Positions 1 to 8,459 of a DNA stretch of 64,000 bases are shown piece after piece. Source of the stretch: Pseudomonas_T sp032052615. Lineage in GTDB: Bacteria > Pseudomonadota > Gammaproteobacteria > Pseudomonadales > Pseudomonadaceae. The DNA lies in contig DAMBWF010000002.1 in assembly GCA_032052615.1 (NCBI GenBank), positions 496,001-560,000 on the forward strand, written 5' to 3'. The stretch's first letter is position 1. The number at the start of each line of letters is the position of its first letter. Under the pieces are notes generated by a model. That model had not been told where the DNA came from. It saw nothing but the letters and a program-made list of their open reading frames with translations, and ran no database searches. Made by a program: the position numbers and the translations under genes.

Positions 1-427
1 CCCACTGCCAGACCAGCAGGGCTTGCAGCACCCAGGTCTTGCCGGTGCCGGTGGCCATCTTCAGGCAGTACTTGGGATGGGCGTGGCGCGGCCGTTCCAG
101 GCGCTCGCGCTGGGCCGGGTCGAGGGGGTCGAGCAGGCCCAGCCCGGCGTAGAGGCCGACCAGGTCGGGGGCGTCGAACAGTTCGTGGGCGATCAGGGCG
201 TGCAGGATCGCCTGGCGCTGGCCGGCATGGAACGCCACCGGGCGCGCCGCGCAGGCGCTCTCGCCGAACCACCAGCGCAGCAGCCCGGCGCTGGTGGGGG
301 TGAAGCGCGCCAGCAGCTCGCCCGCCGGCCCGCCGGCGTCGTGACGGGCCAGCTCGTCCTCCAGGCGCGCCGCCAGTTCGGCCAGGGCCGCCACCAGGGG
401 CAGGCCGGCGTCGTGCCGCTCGCTCAT
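1..427 (-). CDS. Type III restriction enzyme, Res subunit (DEAD/DEAH helicase), N-terminal part
   Basis: Partial: only the first 142 residues lie in the window and the gene continues past the left edge. It would be the ATP-dependent translocase/endonuclease partner of the adjacent methyltransferase. Visible are a Q-like motif (HAGQRQAI, about residues 67-74) and a Walker A motif ATGTGKT (residues 125-131), as in superfamily 2 helicases of the Res family. The start ATG overlaps the stop of the mod gene (ATGA), the usual mod-res coupling. The nuclease domain is out of view, so cleavage activity cannot be judged. A stand-alone DEAD/DEAH helicase of another defence system is possible but less likely given the partner. 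Confidence 0.8.
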   Translation of the reverse strand, partial: MSERHDAGLPLVAALAELAARLEDELARHDAGGPAGELLARFTPTSAGLLRWWFGESACAARPVAFHAGQRQAILHALIAHELFDAPDLVGLYAGLGLLDPLDPAQRERLERPRHAHPKYCLKMATGTGKTWVLQALLVWQW

Positions 428-2469
428 GGCCGCGCCTCCGTCAGGTCCAGGCTGACCTCGGCCTCGAAGCCGAACACGTCCACCGCCCGCACGCACAGGC
501 GCCGGGGGCCGGCGCGGTAGGGCACTTCCAGGTGGGCCTCCACCGAGACCCGCAGCGGGTCGCCGGCATGGGCGGCGTTGCCCCGGTAGTCCTGCCAGAC
601 CGAGCGGAACACCTCGCCGTCGTAGTCGGGGTCCACCGCCCAGTACTCGATCAGCGCCAGGGGTTCGGCGTTCATCACCCGGTGCAACTTGGCGCGGTTG
701 GCCTCGTCCAGGTTGATCGCCTCGGGGGAGAGCAGCACGTAGTTGGCCAGGCGCACCCGCAGCGCCTCGACCTCGCCCCGGCGCTCGCGCTCCACCGGGT
801 GCAGGCTGAGGTATTGCAGGCTGGAGAAGCGCACCTGGGCGCGCAGCCGGTCGAGGCCGCCCTTCTTCAACCGGTCCAGCAGGTCCGGGGGGATCACCAG
901 TACTTCCAGGCGCGGGTCGGCCAGGGCGTCGAGGCTCTGGCCGATGGCCGGGTCGAAGTTCCAGCCCAGCACCACCACCTTGCGCCAGCCGCCGAGCAGG
1001 CTGTCGCGCAGGGCGACGGCTCGACGCAGGGTGGCGCCGCCGGTGAGCTTGGTGGGGGAGTCGGCCAGCACCAGGGTGCGGTTGTCGTCGTCCAGGGCGC
1101 CCAGGTTGCGCTGGGGGTTGGCCTCTGGCGGCAGCGGCCGGGCGCCGAACAGGGCGAGGACGATGCTGGAGAGGTCGCCGATGCGGAAGCTGCGGCCCAG
1201 GGTGCTCTTCGCCGCCTCCAACTGGTAGTCGCCGATGGCCTGGTAGAGGAAGGGCCGGGCGCCCTGGTCGATCAGGCGCTTGCGCATGATCATGCAGGCC
1301 GGCTTGCCCAGGTCGCTGGTGATCCAGCGCCGGCCGAGGCGCTCGGCCACCGCTGCGGTGGTGCCGGAGCCGCCGAAGAAGTCGGCGATCAACTGCCCCT
1401 CGCGGGTGGAGGCGGCGATCACCCGTTCCAGCAGGCCGCTGGGCTTCTGGGTGGCGTAGCCGATGCTTTCGCCGCCCTGCAGGGAGCGCACGTCGGTCCA
1501 GACGTCGCGGCAGCGCACGCCGTGGGGGTTCTTGTAGAGCTTCTTGCCGGGCACGCGGCCGGGTTCCACCAGCAGCAGGCCCTGGCGCAGCCAGTCGAGA
1601 GCGGTGGCCAGGGGCATGCGGTAGCCATTGCGCGGCATCTTCTCGCCCAGGCCCAGGTCGTAGACGTACCCGCCGCCGCCGGGGTTGTCCACCGGCGCCA
1701 CCCGGTAGCGGCCGCCGGCGTCCTCGCGGTTGTAGAGCTTGTCGCTGGCGCTGCTGAAGGGCTGGAAAATGTCGTTCCAGACCGGCTCGGCGGCGCCCTT
1801 GCGGTAGAAGAACAGGGTGTCGTGGGACTTGATGAACTTCTTGTTCTTCGCCGAGGTGTCGCCCACCGCGCCTTGCCAGATCAGTTCGTTGACGAAGTTC
1901 TCCTTGCCGAAGACCTCGTCCATCACCAGCTTCACGTAGTGGCCGACGTGCCAGTCCAGGTGCACGTAGATGGAGCCGTGCTCGGCCAGCAGCTCGCGCA
2001 TCAGCAGCAGGCGCGGGGTGATCATCGAGAGGTAGGAGGCGGTGCCCTCGGACCAGGTGTCGGAGTAGGCGAACTGCTCGATCACCGTCGGCCGCTGCTC
2101 CAGTTCGGCCCCCGGCAGCAGCACCTTGGTGCGGTAGTCGGTGCGCGAGTCGAAGGGCGGATCGATGTAGATCAGGTCGATGCGGTTGCGCAGGCTCGGC
2201 GTGCCGTCCTCGTCGCCGGCCAGCAACGCGGCCATGGCCAGCAGGTTGTCGCCGTAGATCAGCCGGTTGCACCAGGCACCGGGGGCGGGGGCACGCTCGC
2301 GCAGGCCGTCGACCCAGTCGGGCAGCGCCGCGTCACGGGCCGGCAGCACCCACTCGCGGGTCTGCAGGGCGACCCGGTGGCGGCCTTCCAGGCTCTCCAG
2401 GATGCGTTCGGCTTGTTGTCGGCCCCGGGCGACGATTTCGGGGAGTTGCTCCAGCAGACTTTTCGACAT
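424..2469 (-). CDS. Site-specific DNA-methyltransferase (Type III Mod-like, N6-adenine)
   Basis: Predicted S-adenosylmethionine-dependent N6-adenine methyltransferase of 681 residues, the modification half of a restriction-modification system. The catalytic DPPF motif (residues 103-106, in IYIDPPFDSRTDY) comes before the SAM-binding FGGSGTT motif (residues 365-371), the order of beta-class amino-methyltransferases such as Type III Mod. The roughly 250 residues between them would hold the target recognition domain, and the C-terminal 300 residues are unassigned. The gene is followed by res with a 4-base overlap, so the two are an operon. The recognition sequence cannot be read from the protein. 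A divergent regulator-like gene starts 125 bases upstream. Confidence 0.88.
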   Translation of the reverse strand: MSKSLLEQLPEIVARGRQQAERILESLEGRHRVALQTREWVLPARDAALPDWVDGLRERAPAPGAWCNRLIYGDNLLAMAALLAGDEDGTPSLRNRIDLIYIDPPFDSRTDYRTKVLLPGAELEQRPTVIEQFAYSDTWSEGTASYLSMITPRLLLMRELLAEHGSIYVHLDWHVGHYVKLVMDEVFGKENFVNELIWQGAVGDTSAKNKKFIKSHDTLFFYRKGAAEPVWNDIFQPFSSASDKLYNREDAGGRYRVAPVDNPGGGGYVYDLGLGEKMPRNGYRMPLATALDWLRQGLLLVEPGRVPGKKLYKNPHGVRCRDVWTDVRSLQGGESIGYATQKPSGLLERVIAASTREGQLIADFFGGSGTTAAVAERLGRRWITSDLGKPACMIMRKRLIDQGARPFLYQAIGDYQLEAAKSTLGRSFRIGDLSSIVLALFGARPLPPEANPQRNLGALDDDNRTLVLADSPTKLTGGATLRRAVALRDSLLGGWRKVVVLGWNFDPAIGQSLDALADPRLEVLVIPPDLLDRLKKGGLDRLRAQVRFSSLQYLSLHPVERERRGEVEALRVRLANYVLLSPEAINLDEANRAKLHRVMNAEPLALIEYWAVDPDYDGEVFRSVWQDYRGNAAHAGDPLRVSVEAHLEVPYRAGPRRLCVRAVDVFGFEAEVSLDLTEARP

Positions 2470-2594
2470 GAATCACACTTGGGTGGTCCGGTTACCGAAA
2501 GTCTAGCCAAAACTTAACCCGATAATCCATTCGATTACGTGATGGGTTCGCAATTTACCTTAACGTGACGGCTTTACCGCCACGTCCCCGACCC

Positions 2595-3086
2595 ATGAAC
2601 GAAGCCAAAATAAAATTCGCCGAACGCCTGCAGGACGCCATGCGCCGTGCCGGTTACGAACCTCGCCCGGCCGTGTTGGAGCGTGAGTTCAACTTGCGTA
2701 GCTGGGGCCGCACGGTGACCCTGCACGGGGTGCGCCGCTGGTTGCGGGGCGAGACCTACCCCTCCGAGGACAAGGTCCTGGTGCTCGCCGAGTGGCTCAA
2801 GGTGCCGCCGCAGTACCTGCGCTTCGGCACCGACGTGGACAACCGCATCAACGAATACGAACAGCGCTGGCAGGACCTCAACTATCTGGAGCGCGAGACC
2901 ATCGACGCCTTCCTCTGCCTGCCGGCTCACCAGCGCAAGATCGTCCGCGAGGTGATCTTCGCCTTCTCCAAGGTGGCGCGGCAGGAGAACCCCGACGAGG
3001 TGCCGCTTTCCGAGCGGGTCCAGCCGCTGCGGGCGGCCCGCGCCGAGCGGGACGGGGACGACGCGGACGCCGACGGCGAAGCCTGA
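2595..3086 (+). CDS. HTH-like transcriptional regulator, function unknown
   Basis: A 163-residue soluble protein. The N-terminal 75 residues (MNEAKIKFAERLQDAM onwards, with GVRRWLRGE at about 46-54 and KVLVLAEWL at about 61-69) resemble the lambda-repressor-like regulators common in Pseudomonas: helix, recognition-like segment, then a helix placed as in XRE proteins. The C-terminus is charged and low in complexity. ATG 2595 is preferred over GTG 2565 because the ten extra residues (MTALPPRPRP) look like untranslated sequence. It is divergent from the restriction-modification operon and could control it, as C proteins do, but this is inference; it could equally be an unrelated chromosomal regulator. 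Confidence 0.65.
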   Translation: MNEAKIKFAERLQDAMRRAGYEPRPAVLEREFNLRSWGRTVTLHGVRRWLRGETYPSEDKVLVLAEWLKVPPQYLRFGTDVDNRINEYEQRWQDLNYLERETIDAFLCLPAHQRKIVREVIFAFSKVARQENPDEVPLSERVQPLRAARAERDGDDADADGEA

Positions 3087-3673
3087 CTCCACGCCCGGCC
3101 CGGGGCTTACCGGCTGGGCCATCCCAGCCCCCTGGCTGGGCCGACTCGGCGAGGATCGCCCCGGGCAGGATCGCCCTGGGCAGGATCGCCCGGCTGAATT
3201 GCTCCGGGCAGGCGCTCCGCCGGCCTAGGCTTCGCGGCGTAAGCCGTGGCCGTCGGACTGGCGACGAAGGCTGCGGGATGGCGAGCTGACGCGCCCTCCG
3301 ACCTGCCCAGTGGGCGAGCGCCGGACGACCCTCGCCAGGCTCGTCGCCCCGATGCGCCTTCCGCGCCATGCGCTCCGCAGGGTTGCCGCCCCTGATGGGG
3401 CGAAGTCCGGCGCTAGGCCCCGGTTCGACCTTGCTCGCCTGATTCCCATGCCCGACTTTTCCATCCTGTCCAGGCACTGCCACGCGCGTCCGCCGGCCGG
3501 TGGCCGATGTCGTGCCGACCGATGGCCCGGCTATGGCGCGACTCACCGTCGGGCCGTTCGAGCCGCGCCTCTCCGCTCCGGCTCCCTTGCCGCTCCAGGC
3601 TATCGTCCCGCCATGCTCCGTGAAACGGGCGGCGGGTTGACGCCGCTCGTTCGAGGCATCGCGTCGGCCCGTC
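3087..3673. other. 587-bp non-coding gap
   Basis: I see no credible gene on either strand. Open frames here are proline/arginine/alanine-rich readings of GC-rich DNA. The gap holds a short tandem repeat (3153-3197) and lies between convergent genes (regulator on plus, hydrolase on minus), yet no clear hairpin-plus-T terminator was found. Confidence 0.6.
3153..3197. repeat. 15-bp tandem repeat, three copies
   Basis: Three consecutive 15-base units beginning GGATCGCCC (3153-3167, 3168-3182, 3183-3197). Units 1 and 2 differ at one base and unit 3 diverges at its 3' end. It lies in non-coding DNA and resembles the other short repeats in gaps of this window. Confidence 0.85.
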
Positions 3674-4672
3674 TCAGGTGTCGACGTTCCGCTCGGCCAG
3701 CCAGGCCGGGATGCGCCGTTCCAGGTAGTAGCCCGGCGCCCGGGGCGAGCCCTCGACGAAGCCCACGTGGCCGCCCCGGGGCAGCAGTTCGAAGGTGGTG
3801 CAGGGGGACAGCTCGTCCGGCTCCGGCAGGCTGTGGCGGAACACGAAGGGATCGTCGGCGGCCTGGATCAGCAGGGTCGGGGTGCGGATCGCGCCGAGGA
3901 AGTAGCGGCTCGAGGCGCGCCGGTAGTAGTCGGCGGCGTCGCGGTAGCCGTGCAGCGGGGCGGTGAAGCGCCCGTCGAAGTCCCAGAAAGTGCGCAACCC
4001 GTCCAGGGGGCCCAGGCGTTCCAGGGCGGAGAGCCGGTCGGCCATGCCCTGATGGGCGAACAGCCGCTGCTTGTCCCGTACGTAGGCCACCATGGCGCGC
4101 ATGAAGTGGGCCTGGTAGACCCGGGAGAAGCCGCTGCCGATGCGGTCGGCGCACTGGTCCAGGCGGAACGGCACGGAGACCGCCACCGCGCCCCGCAGCG
4201 GGCAGGCGGCGCCGCCTTCGCCCAGGTACTTGAGCAGCACGTTGCCGCCCAGGGAATAGCCCACCGCGTAGAGCGGCGCCAGGGGCCGCCGCGCCCGCAG
4301 GTGCTCGATCACTTCGCCCAGGTCGTCGCTGGCGCCCGAGTGGTAGGCCCGGGGCAGCAGGTTCGGCTCGCCGGAACAGCCGCGCCAGTTGAGCGCCACG
4401 CTGGCCCAGCCCTGGTCGGCCAGGGCTCGTTGCAAGCCGAGCACATAGAGGGAAGCGGAGGAGCCGGTCAGCCCGTGCAGGGCCAGCACAAGGGGCGCCT
4501 CGGGGTCGCGGGCGCCGTGCCAGTCGAGGTCGATGAAGTCGCCGTCCGCCAGCCACAGGCGCTCCCGTTGCCGGGTCAGCCGCGGCGCCGGGCGGCAGAA
4601 GGGGGACCAGAGGGTTTGCAGGTGCGGGCCGGGCAGCCACCAGGCGGGGCGGAAAGGGGCGGTATCGGACAT
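3674..4672 (-). CDS. YheT-family alpha/beta-fold hydrolase
   Basis: A 332-residue cytoplasmic alpha/beta hydrolase. Signatures are the N-terminal WLPGPHLQTLW segment typical of the YheT/UPF0017 family, the oxyanion region ALHGLTGSS (about residues 64-72), and the nucleophile elbow GYSLGGN (about residues 137-143), with the serine as likely nucleophile. Family members act on short esters in vitro; the natural substrate is unknown. It sits just downstream of the rsmD block on the same strand, separated by about 220 bases of non-coding GC-rich DNA, so co-transcription is uncertain. Confidence 0.85.
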   Translation of the reverse strand: MSDTAPFRPAWWLPGPHLQTLWSPFCRPAPRLTRQRERLWLADGDFIDLDWHGARDPEAPLVLALHGLTGSSASLYVLGLQRALADQGWASVALNWRGCSGEPNLLPRAYHSGASDDLGEVIEHLRARRPLAPLYAVGYSLGGNVLLKYLGEGGAACPLRGAVAVSVPFRLDQCADRIGSGFSRVYQAHFMRAMVAYVRDKQRLFAHQGMADRLSALERLGPLDGLRTFWDFDGRFTAPLHGYRDAADYYRRASSRYFLGAIRTPTLLIQAADDPFVFRHSLPEPDELSPCTTFELLPRGGHVGFVEGSPRAPGYYLERRIPAWLAERNVDT

Positions 4673-4891
4673 GGCGCTCCTGTCGGGTCGGTGGGCGAGC
4701 GGCGGAGTGTAGCGCGGGCCGCTGTGCCTTCGAGGCGGGACCGGCGGCCTCGTTCGGGCTTTCGTCCGCTGGCGTCGCGGACGTTTGGGCGCAAGGCGGT
4801 GGGAGCGGGCCTCGGCGTCGCGCCCGTCCGGCGGGCGCTCATGGCTGGCGACTCATCGCGCGCGGCGGATGAGGCCCCGGCGAGCGGGCGG

Positions 4892-5497
4892 CTAGCCCCT
4901 CGCCCACAGGGCGTAATGTACCTGCCCGGCGTGCTTCTCCCGGTGCAGGCGCCAGGCGCCTGGCAGACCCAAGGTGGACGGCGCGCTTTCGCTCTCGGTG
5001 TAGATCCAGGCGCGTTCGGCCAGCCAGCCCCGGCGCTCCAGGGCCTCGCAGGTCGCCTGCAACAGGTTCTGGTGGAACGGCGGGTCGAGGAAGACCAGGT
5101 CGAAGGGCTGCGGCGGCTGGTTGTCCAGGTAGCGCAGGGCATCGCCTTGCACCACCTGGCCGCGCGGGCAGTCCAGGGTGTCCAGGTGCTTGCGCAGGGC
5201 CGCCAGGGCTTCGCCGTTGGTGTCCAGGGCCAGGGCCTGGCCGGCGCCCCGGGACAGCGCTTCGAGGAACAGCGCGCCGCTGCCGGCGAAGGCGTCCAGT
5301 ACCCGCGCGGCCTCGATATGCGGGGCCAGCCAGTTGAACAGGGTCTCGCGCACCCGGTCCGGGGTCGGCCGCAGCCCCGGGCCATTGGGGAAGGCGAAGC
5401 GCCGGCTGCGCCATTCGCCGCCGATGATCCGCAGCGAGCCCTGGCCGCCATGGACCTTGGCCGGGGTCTTGACCGGTTTGACCGTCTGGCCGCGCAT
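4892..5497 (-). CDS. rsmD: 16S rRNA (guanine(966)-N(2))-methyltransferase RsmD
   Basis: Methylates G966 of 16S rRNA in the 30S subunit. The 201-residue protein carries RIIGGEWRSRRF and RPTPDRVRETLFNWL, both diagnostic of RsmD, a SAM-binding DAFAGSG motif (about residues 68-74) and the catalytic DPPF motif within FLDPPFHQN. Its ATG overlaps the stop of the upstream M16 peptidase gene (TGATG), so translation is coupled. The peptidase-peptidase-rsmD order beside ftsY is the arrangement I know from Pseudomonas. Confidence 0.95.
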   Translation of the reverse strand: MRGQTVKPVKTPAKVHGGQGSLRIIGGEWRSRRFAFPNGPGLRPTPDRVRETLFNWLAPHIEAARVLDAFAGSGALFLEALSRGAGQALALDTNGEALAALRKHLDTLDCPRGQVVQGDALRYLDNQPPQPFDLVFLDPPFHQNLLQATCEALERRGWLAERAWIYTESESAPSTLGLPGAWRLHREKHAGQVHYALWARG

Positions 5498-6966
5498 CAG
5501 TGCTCCGGAACCCCGGGCGGCGGTTCGCGGTGCTGGTCCGTGGGCGGCGGCAGCTCCTTCTGTTCCACCTTCGGGCCGGCGGTGACGATCACCAGGGCGT
5601 CGGGGTCGAGGTGGCGGCTCATCGCCGCCTTCACGTCCGCCACGCTCAGGGCCTGAACCTTGGCCATGAAGTCCTCCAGGTAGGTCAACGGCAGGTCGTA
5701 GAAACCGATGGCGCCGAGCTGGCCGACGATATCGGCGTTACTGGCGGTGGACAGCGGGAAGCTGCCGGCGGTTTCGCGCTTGGCGTCGTCCAGTTCCTTC
5801 TGGGTGGGGCCCTGGGCCAAGTAGTCGGCGAGGATCTTGCGCACCAGGCCCAGGGTGTTCTCGCTGAGCTCGGCGCGGGTCTGCAGGGTGATGAGGAACG
5901 GCCCGCGGGCCTGCATGCCGGTGAAGCCGGAGTACACGCCGTAGGTCAGGCCGCGCTTCTCCCGCACCTCTTCCATCAGCCGCGTGCCGAAGCCGCCGCC
6001 ACCGAGGATCTGGTTGCCCAGGTACAGGGCCGGCCAGTCCGGGTCGTTCCGCTCGATGCCCAGTTCGGCCAGCATCAGGTGGGTCTGGCTGGAGGGGAAC
6101 TCGATGTGCCGGGTGCCCGCCTTGGGTACTCGGGGCGCGGCCACCTTGGGCAGGGCCGGGCCCTTGGGCAGGGCCTTGGAGACGCGGGCGGCGATGGCCT
6201 CGGCCTGGGCCCGGTCGAGGTCGCCGACCAGGGCGATGACCGCGTTGCCGGCGGCGTAGGCCTTGGCGTGGAAGGCCCGCAGGCGTTCGACGCCGATGGC
6301 CGGCACGGACTTCTCGTCGCCGTCGCTGGGGTGGGCGTAGGGGTGGTCGCCGTAGAGGGCCGCGAACAGCGCGTCGCCGGCCAGCTTGCCGGGGTTCTTC
6401 TTCTGGAACTCGAAGCTGGCGAGCATCTGGTTCTTGATCCGCGCCAGGGAGTCCTCGGGGAAGGTGGGCTGGCCGATCACCTGGGTGAACAGGTCCAGGG
6501 CCGGCTCGCGTTTGTCGGCGGCGCTCAGGCTGCGCAGGGAGACCACCGCCATGTCGCGGTAGGCGCCATTGCCGAACTGGGCGCCGAGGCCCTCGAAACC
6601 CTGGGCGATGGCGGTGACGTCGCGGCCCGGCACGCCCTCGTTGAGCATGGCGTTGGTCAGCATCGCCAGACCCGGGGCGTCGCCGTCCTGGGCGCTGCCG
6701 GCGGCGAAGGTCAGGCGCAGGTCGAACATCGGCAGTTCCGGGGCCGGCACGAACAGCACCCGGGCGCCCTCGGCGGTGCGCCAGCTCTGGATATCCAGGG
6801 CGCGCCGGGCGGGGGCCTGGCCATCGAGCGCGGCGAGGGACTCCAGGGGCGGGCGAGCGGCGGGCTCGACCGCCGGGGCCAGGGACGCGGCGCTCCCCAG
6901 CAAGGCGCCGATCAGCAGCGGGGTCAGGCCGAGCAGGCCGCGACGGCCGGCGGTGCGCTCAGTCAT
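5497..6966 (-). CDS. M16 peptidase-like protein, non-catalytic partner
   Basis: A 489-residue insulinase/pitrilysin (M16) fold protein with an N-terminal hydrophobic segment (LLGLTPLLIGALLGSAASLAP) that looks like a signal peptide, so probably periplasmic. At the position of the zinc motif HxxEH it reads TNAML (in GLAMLTNAMLNEGV), so it cannot bind catalytic zinc in the usual way. The C-terminal half keeps GGGFGTRLMEEVREKRGLTYGVY, the conserved R/Y region that helps bind substrate. It lies directly after the zinc-bearing homologue with overlapping ends, which fits the M16B pattern of one active and one inactive subunit forming a heterodimer. Confidence 0.88.
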   Translation of the reverse strand: MTERTAGRRGLLGLTPLLIGALLGSAASLAPAVEPAARPPLESLAALDGQAPARRALDIQSWRTAEGARVLFVPAPELPMFDLRLTFAAGSAQDGDAPGLAMLTNAMLNEGVPGRDVTAIAQGFEGLGAQFGNGAYRDMAVVSLRSLSAADKREPALDLFTQVIGQPTFPEDSLARIKNQMLASFEFQKKNPGKLAGDALFAALYGDHPYAHPSDGDEKSVPAIGVERLRAFHAKAYAAGNAVIALVGDLDRAQAEAIAARVSKALPKGPALPKVAAPRVPKAGTRHIEFPSSQTHLMLAELGIERNDPDWPALYLGNQILGGGGFGTRLMEEVREKRGLTYGVYSGFTGMQARGPFLITLQTRAELSENTLGLVRKILADYLAQGPTQKELDDAKRETAGSFPLSTASNADIVGQLGAIGFYDLPLTYLEDFMAKVQALSVADVKAAMSRHLDPDALVIVTAGPKVEQKELPPPTDQHREPPPGVPEH

Positions 6967-8314
6967 GGGAAGCCTCCTCGGGCAGGATATGGGCGACGCT
7001 CAGGCGCGAGCGGGTGAAATAGGTGCGGGCGGCGGCCTGGACGTCGGCCGGGGTCACGGCCGCCAGGGCGTCGAGTTCCTCGTCCATCAGCTTCCAGGAC
7101 AGGCCGACGGTTTCCAGTTGGCCGATGGTGGTGGCCTGGCTGGTGATGGAGTCGCGCTCGTAGACCAGCCCGGCGATCACCTGGGCGCGCACCCGTTCCA
7201 GTTCCTCGGCGCTGGGCGGGGTCTGCTTCAACTCGTCCAGCAGGCGCCAGAGGCCGGTTTCCACCTGCTCCAGGGTCTTGCCCTTCTGGGCGTTGGGCGT
7301 GGCCGTGAGCACGAACAGGCTGTCGCCCCGGGTGAAGGCGTCGTACTGGGCGGAGGCGCCGCTGACCAGTTCCTCGCCGCGCTCCAGGCGCGACGGCAGG
7401 CGCGCGCTGTAGCCGCCGTCCAGCAGGGCGGCGATCAGGCGCAGGGCCTGGGCCTCGCGGGGGGTGGCGGCGGTGGCCAGGCCGGGCACGTTGAAGCCGA
7501 ACAGCAGGCTCGGCAACTGGGTCTTCAGGTGCAGGATGGTGCGCCGTTCGCCCGGCTCGGGCAGTTCCAAGGGCTTCTTGGCCGGCGGCGTCGGACGGCT
7601 GGGGATGGCGCCGAAGTAGTGCTGCACCAGGCGCCTGGCGTCGGCCTCGGTGAGGTCGCCCACCAGCACCAGGGTGGCGTTGTTGGGCGCGTACCAGGCC
7701 TCGTGCCAGGCGCGCAGCTCCTCGATCTTCATCCGCTTGAGGTCTTCCATCCAGCCGATGGTGGGCGTGTGGTAACCGCTGGCGGGGTAGGCCATGGCGC
7801 TGAAGCGCTCGAAGGCGAGGGCGCCGGGCTTGTCGTCGGTGCGCAGGCGCCGCTCTTCCTTGATGACCTCGATCTCCCGTTCGAACTCGTCGGCGGGTAA
7901 GGCCAGGCTGGCCAGGCGGTCGGCCTCCAGCTCCAGGGCCACCGGCAGGCGGTCGCGGGCGAGGACCTGGTAGAAGGCGGTGTAGTCGTCGCTGGTGAAG
8001 GCGTTCTCCTCGGCGCCGAGGTCGCGCAGCACGCGGGAAGCCTCGCCGGGCCCCATCTTGCTGCTGCCCTTGAACATCATGTGTTCCAGGGCGTGGGACA
8101 GGCCGGTCTGGCCGGGCGTCTCGTAACTGGAGCCGACTTTGTACCAGAGCTGGGAAACTACCACGGGGGCCCGGTGGTCTTCTCGGACGATCACCTTGAG
8201 GCCATTGTCCAGGCTGAATTCGTGAGTGGCTTGCGGGTCGGAAGCACTGGCCAGCGGCGGCACGCACAACGTGACGAGCAGCAGGCCGGCGAGGCGGCGG
8301 GCGGTGACGTTCAT
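6959..8314 (-). CDS. M16 family zinc metallopeptidase, catalytic subunit
   Basis: Predicted periplasmic zinc endopeptidase of 451 residues. It has a signal peptide (hydrophobic core LAGLLLVTLCVPPLASA) and the inverted zinc motif HALEH at residues 74-78 (H74 and H78 bind zinc, E77 catalytic), with the downstream Glu in the ERE/EVIKEERR region. It overlaps the next gene by 8 bases and probably forms a heterodimer with that inactive homologue. Substrates of the Pseudomonas pair are not known to me. It is divergent from ftsY, with a 145-bp shared promoter region. Confidence 0.92.
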   Translation of the reverse strand: MNVTARRLAGLLLVTLCVPPLASASDPQATHEFSLDNGLKVIVREDHRAPVVVSQLWYKVGSSYETPGQTGLSHALEHMMFKGSSKMGPGEASRVLRDLGAEENAFTSDDYTAFYQVLARDRLPVALELEADRLASLALPADEFEREIEVIKEERRLRTDDKPGALAFERFSAMAYPASGYHTPTIGWMEDLKRMKIEELRAWHEAWYAPNNATLVLVGDLTEADARRLVQHYFGAIPSRPTPPAKKPLELPEPGERRTILHLKTQLPSLLFGFNVPGLATAATPREAQALRLIAALLDGGYSARLPSRLERGEELVSGASAQYDAFTRGDSLFVLTATPNAQKGKTLEQVETGLWRLLDELKQTPPSAEELERVRAQVIAGLVYERDSITSQATTIGQLETVGLSWKLMDEELDALAAVTPADVQAAARTYFTRSRLSVAHILPEEASHD

Positions 8315-8459
8315 GGGTGATCAGGGACCTTCTGGACGGCCCGGGGCGGCAATGACGCGCCGGGCGAAAGAGGTGCTAGGATACCCCATCCTTTTACGGG
8401 GCGGCGATGCAGGCCGGGCCAGGCCCGGCGCGAGCGCCCCCTTGAGATGCAAGCGACCC

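Noticed and set aside
532..2517. Long open frame on the plus strand opposite the methyltransferase
   Set aside because: It mirrors the mod gene in a GC-rich genome; its translation is low-complexity (V, A, Q, G, H) with no family motif.
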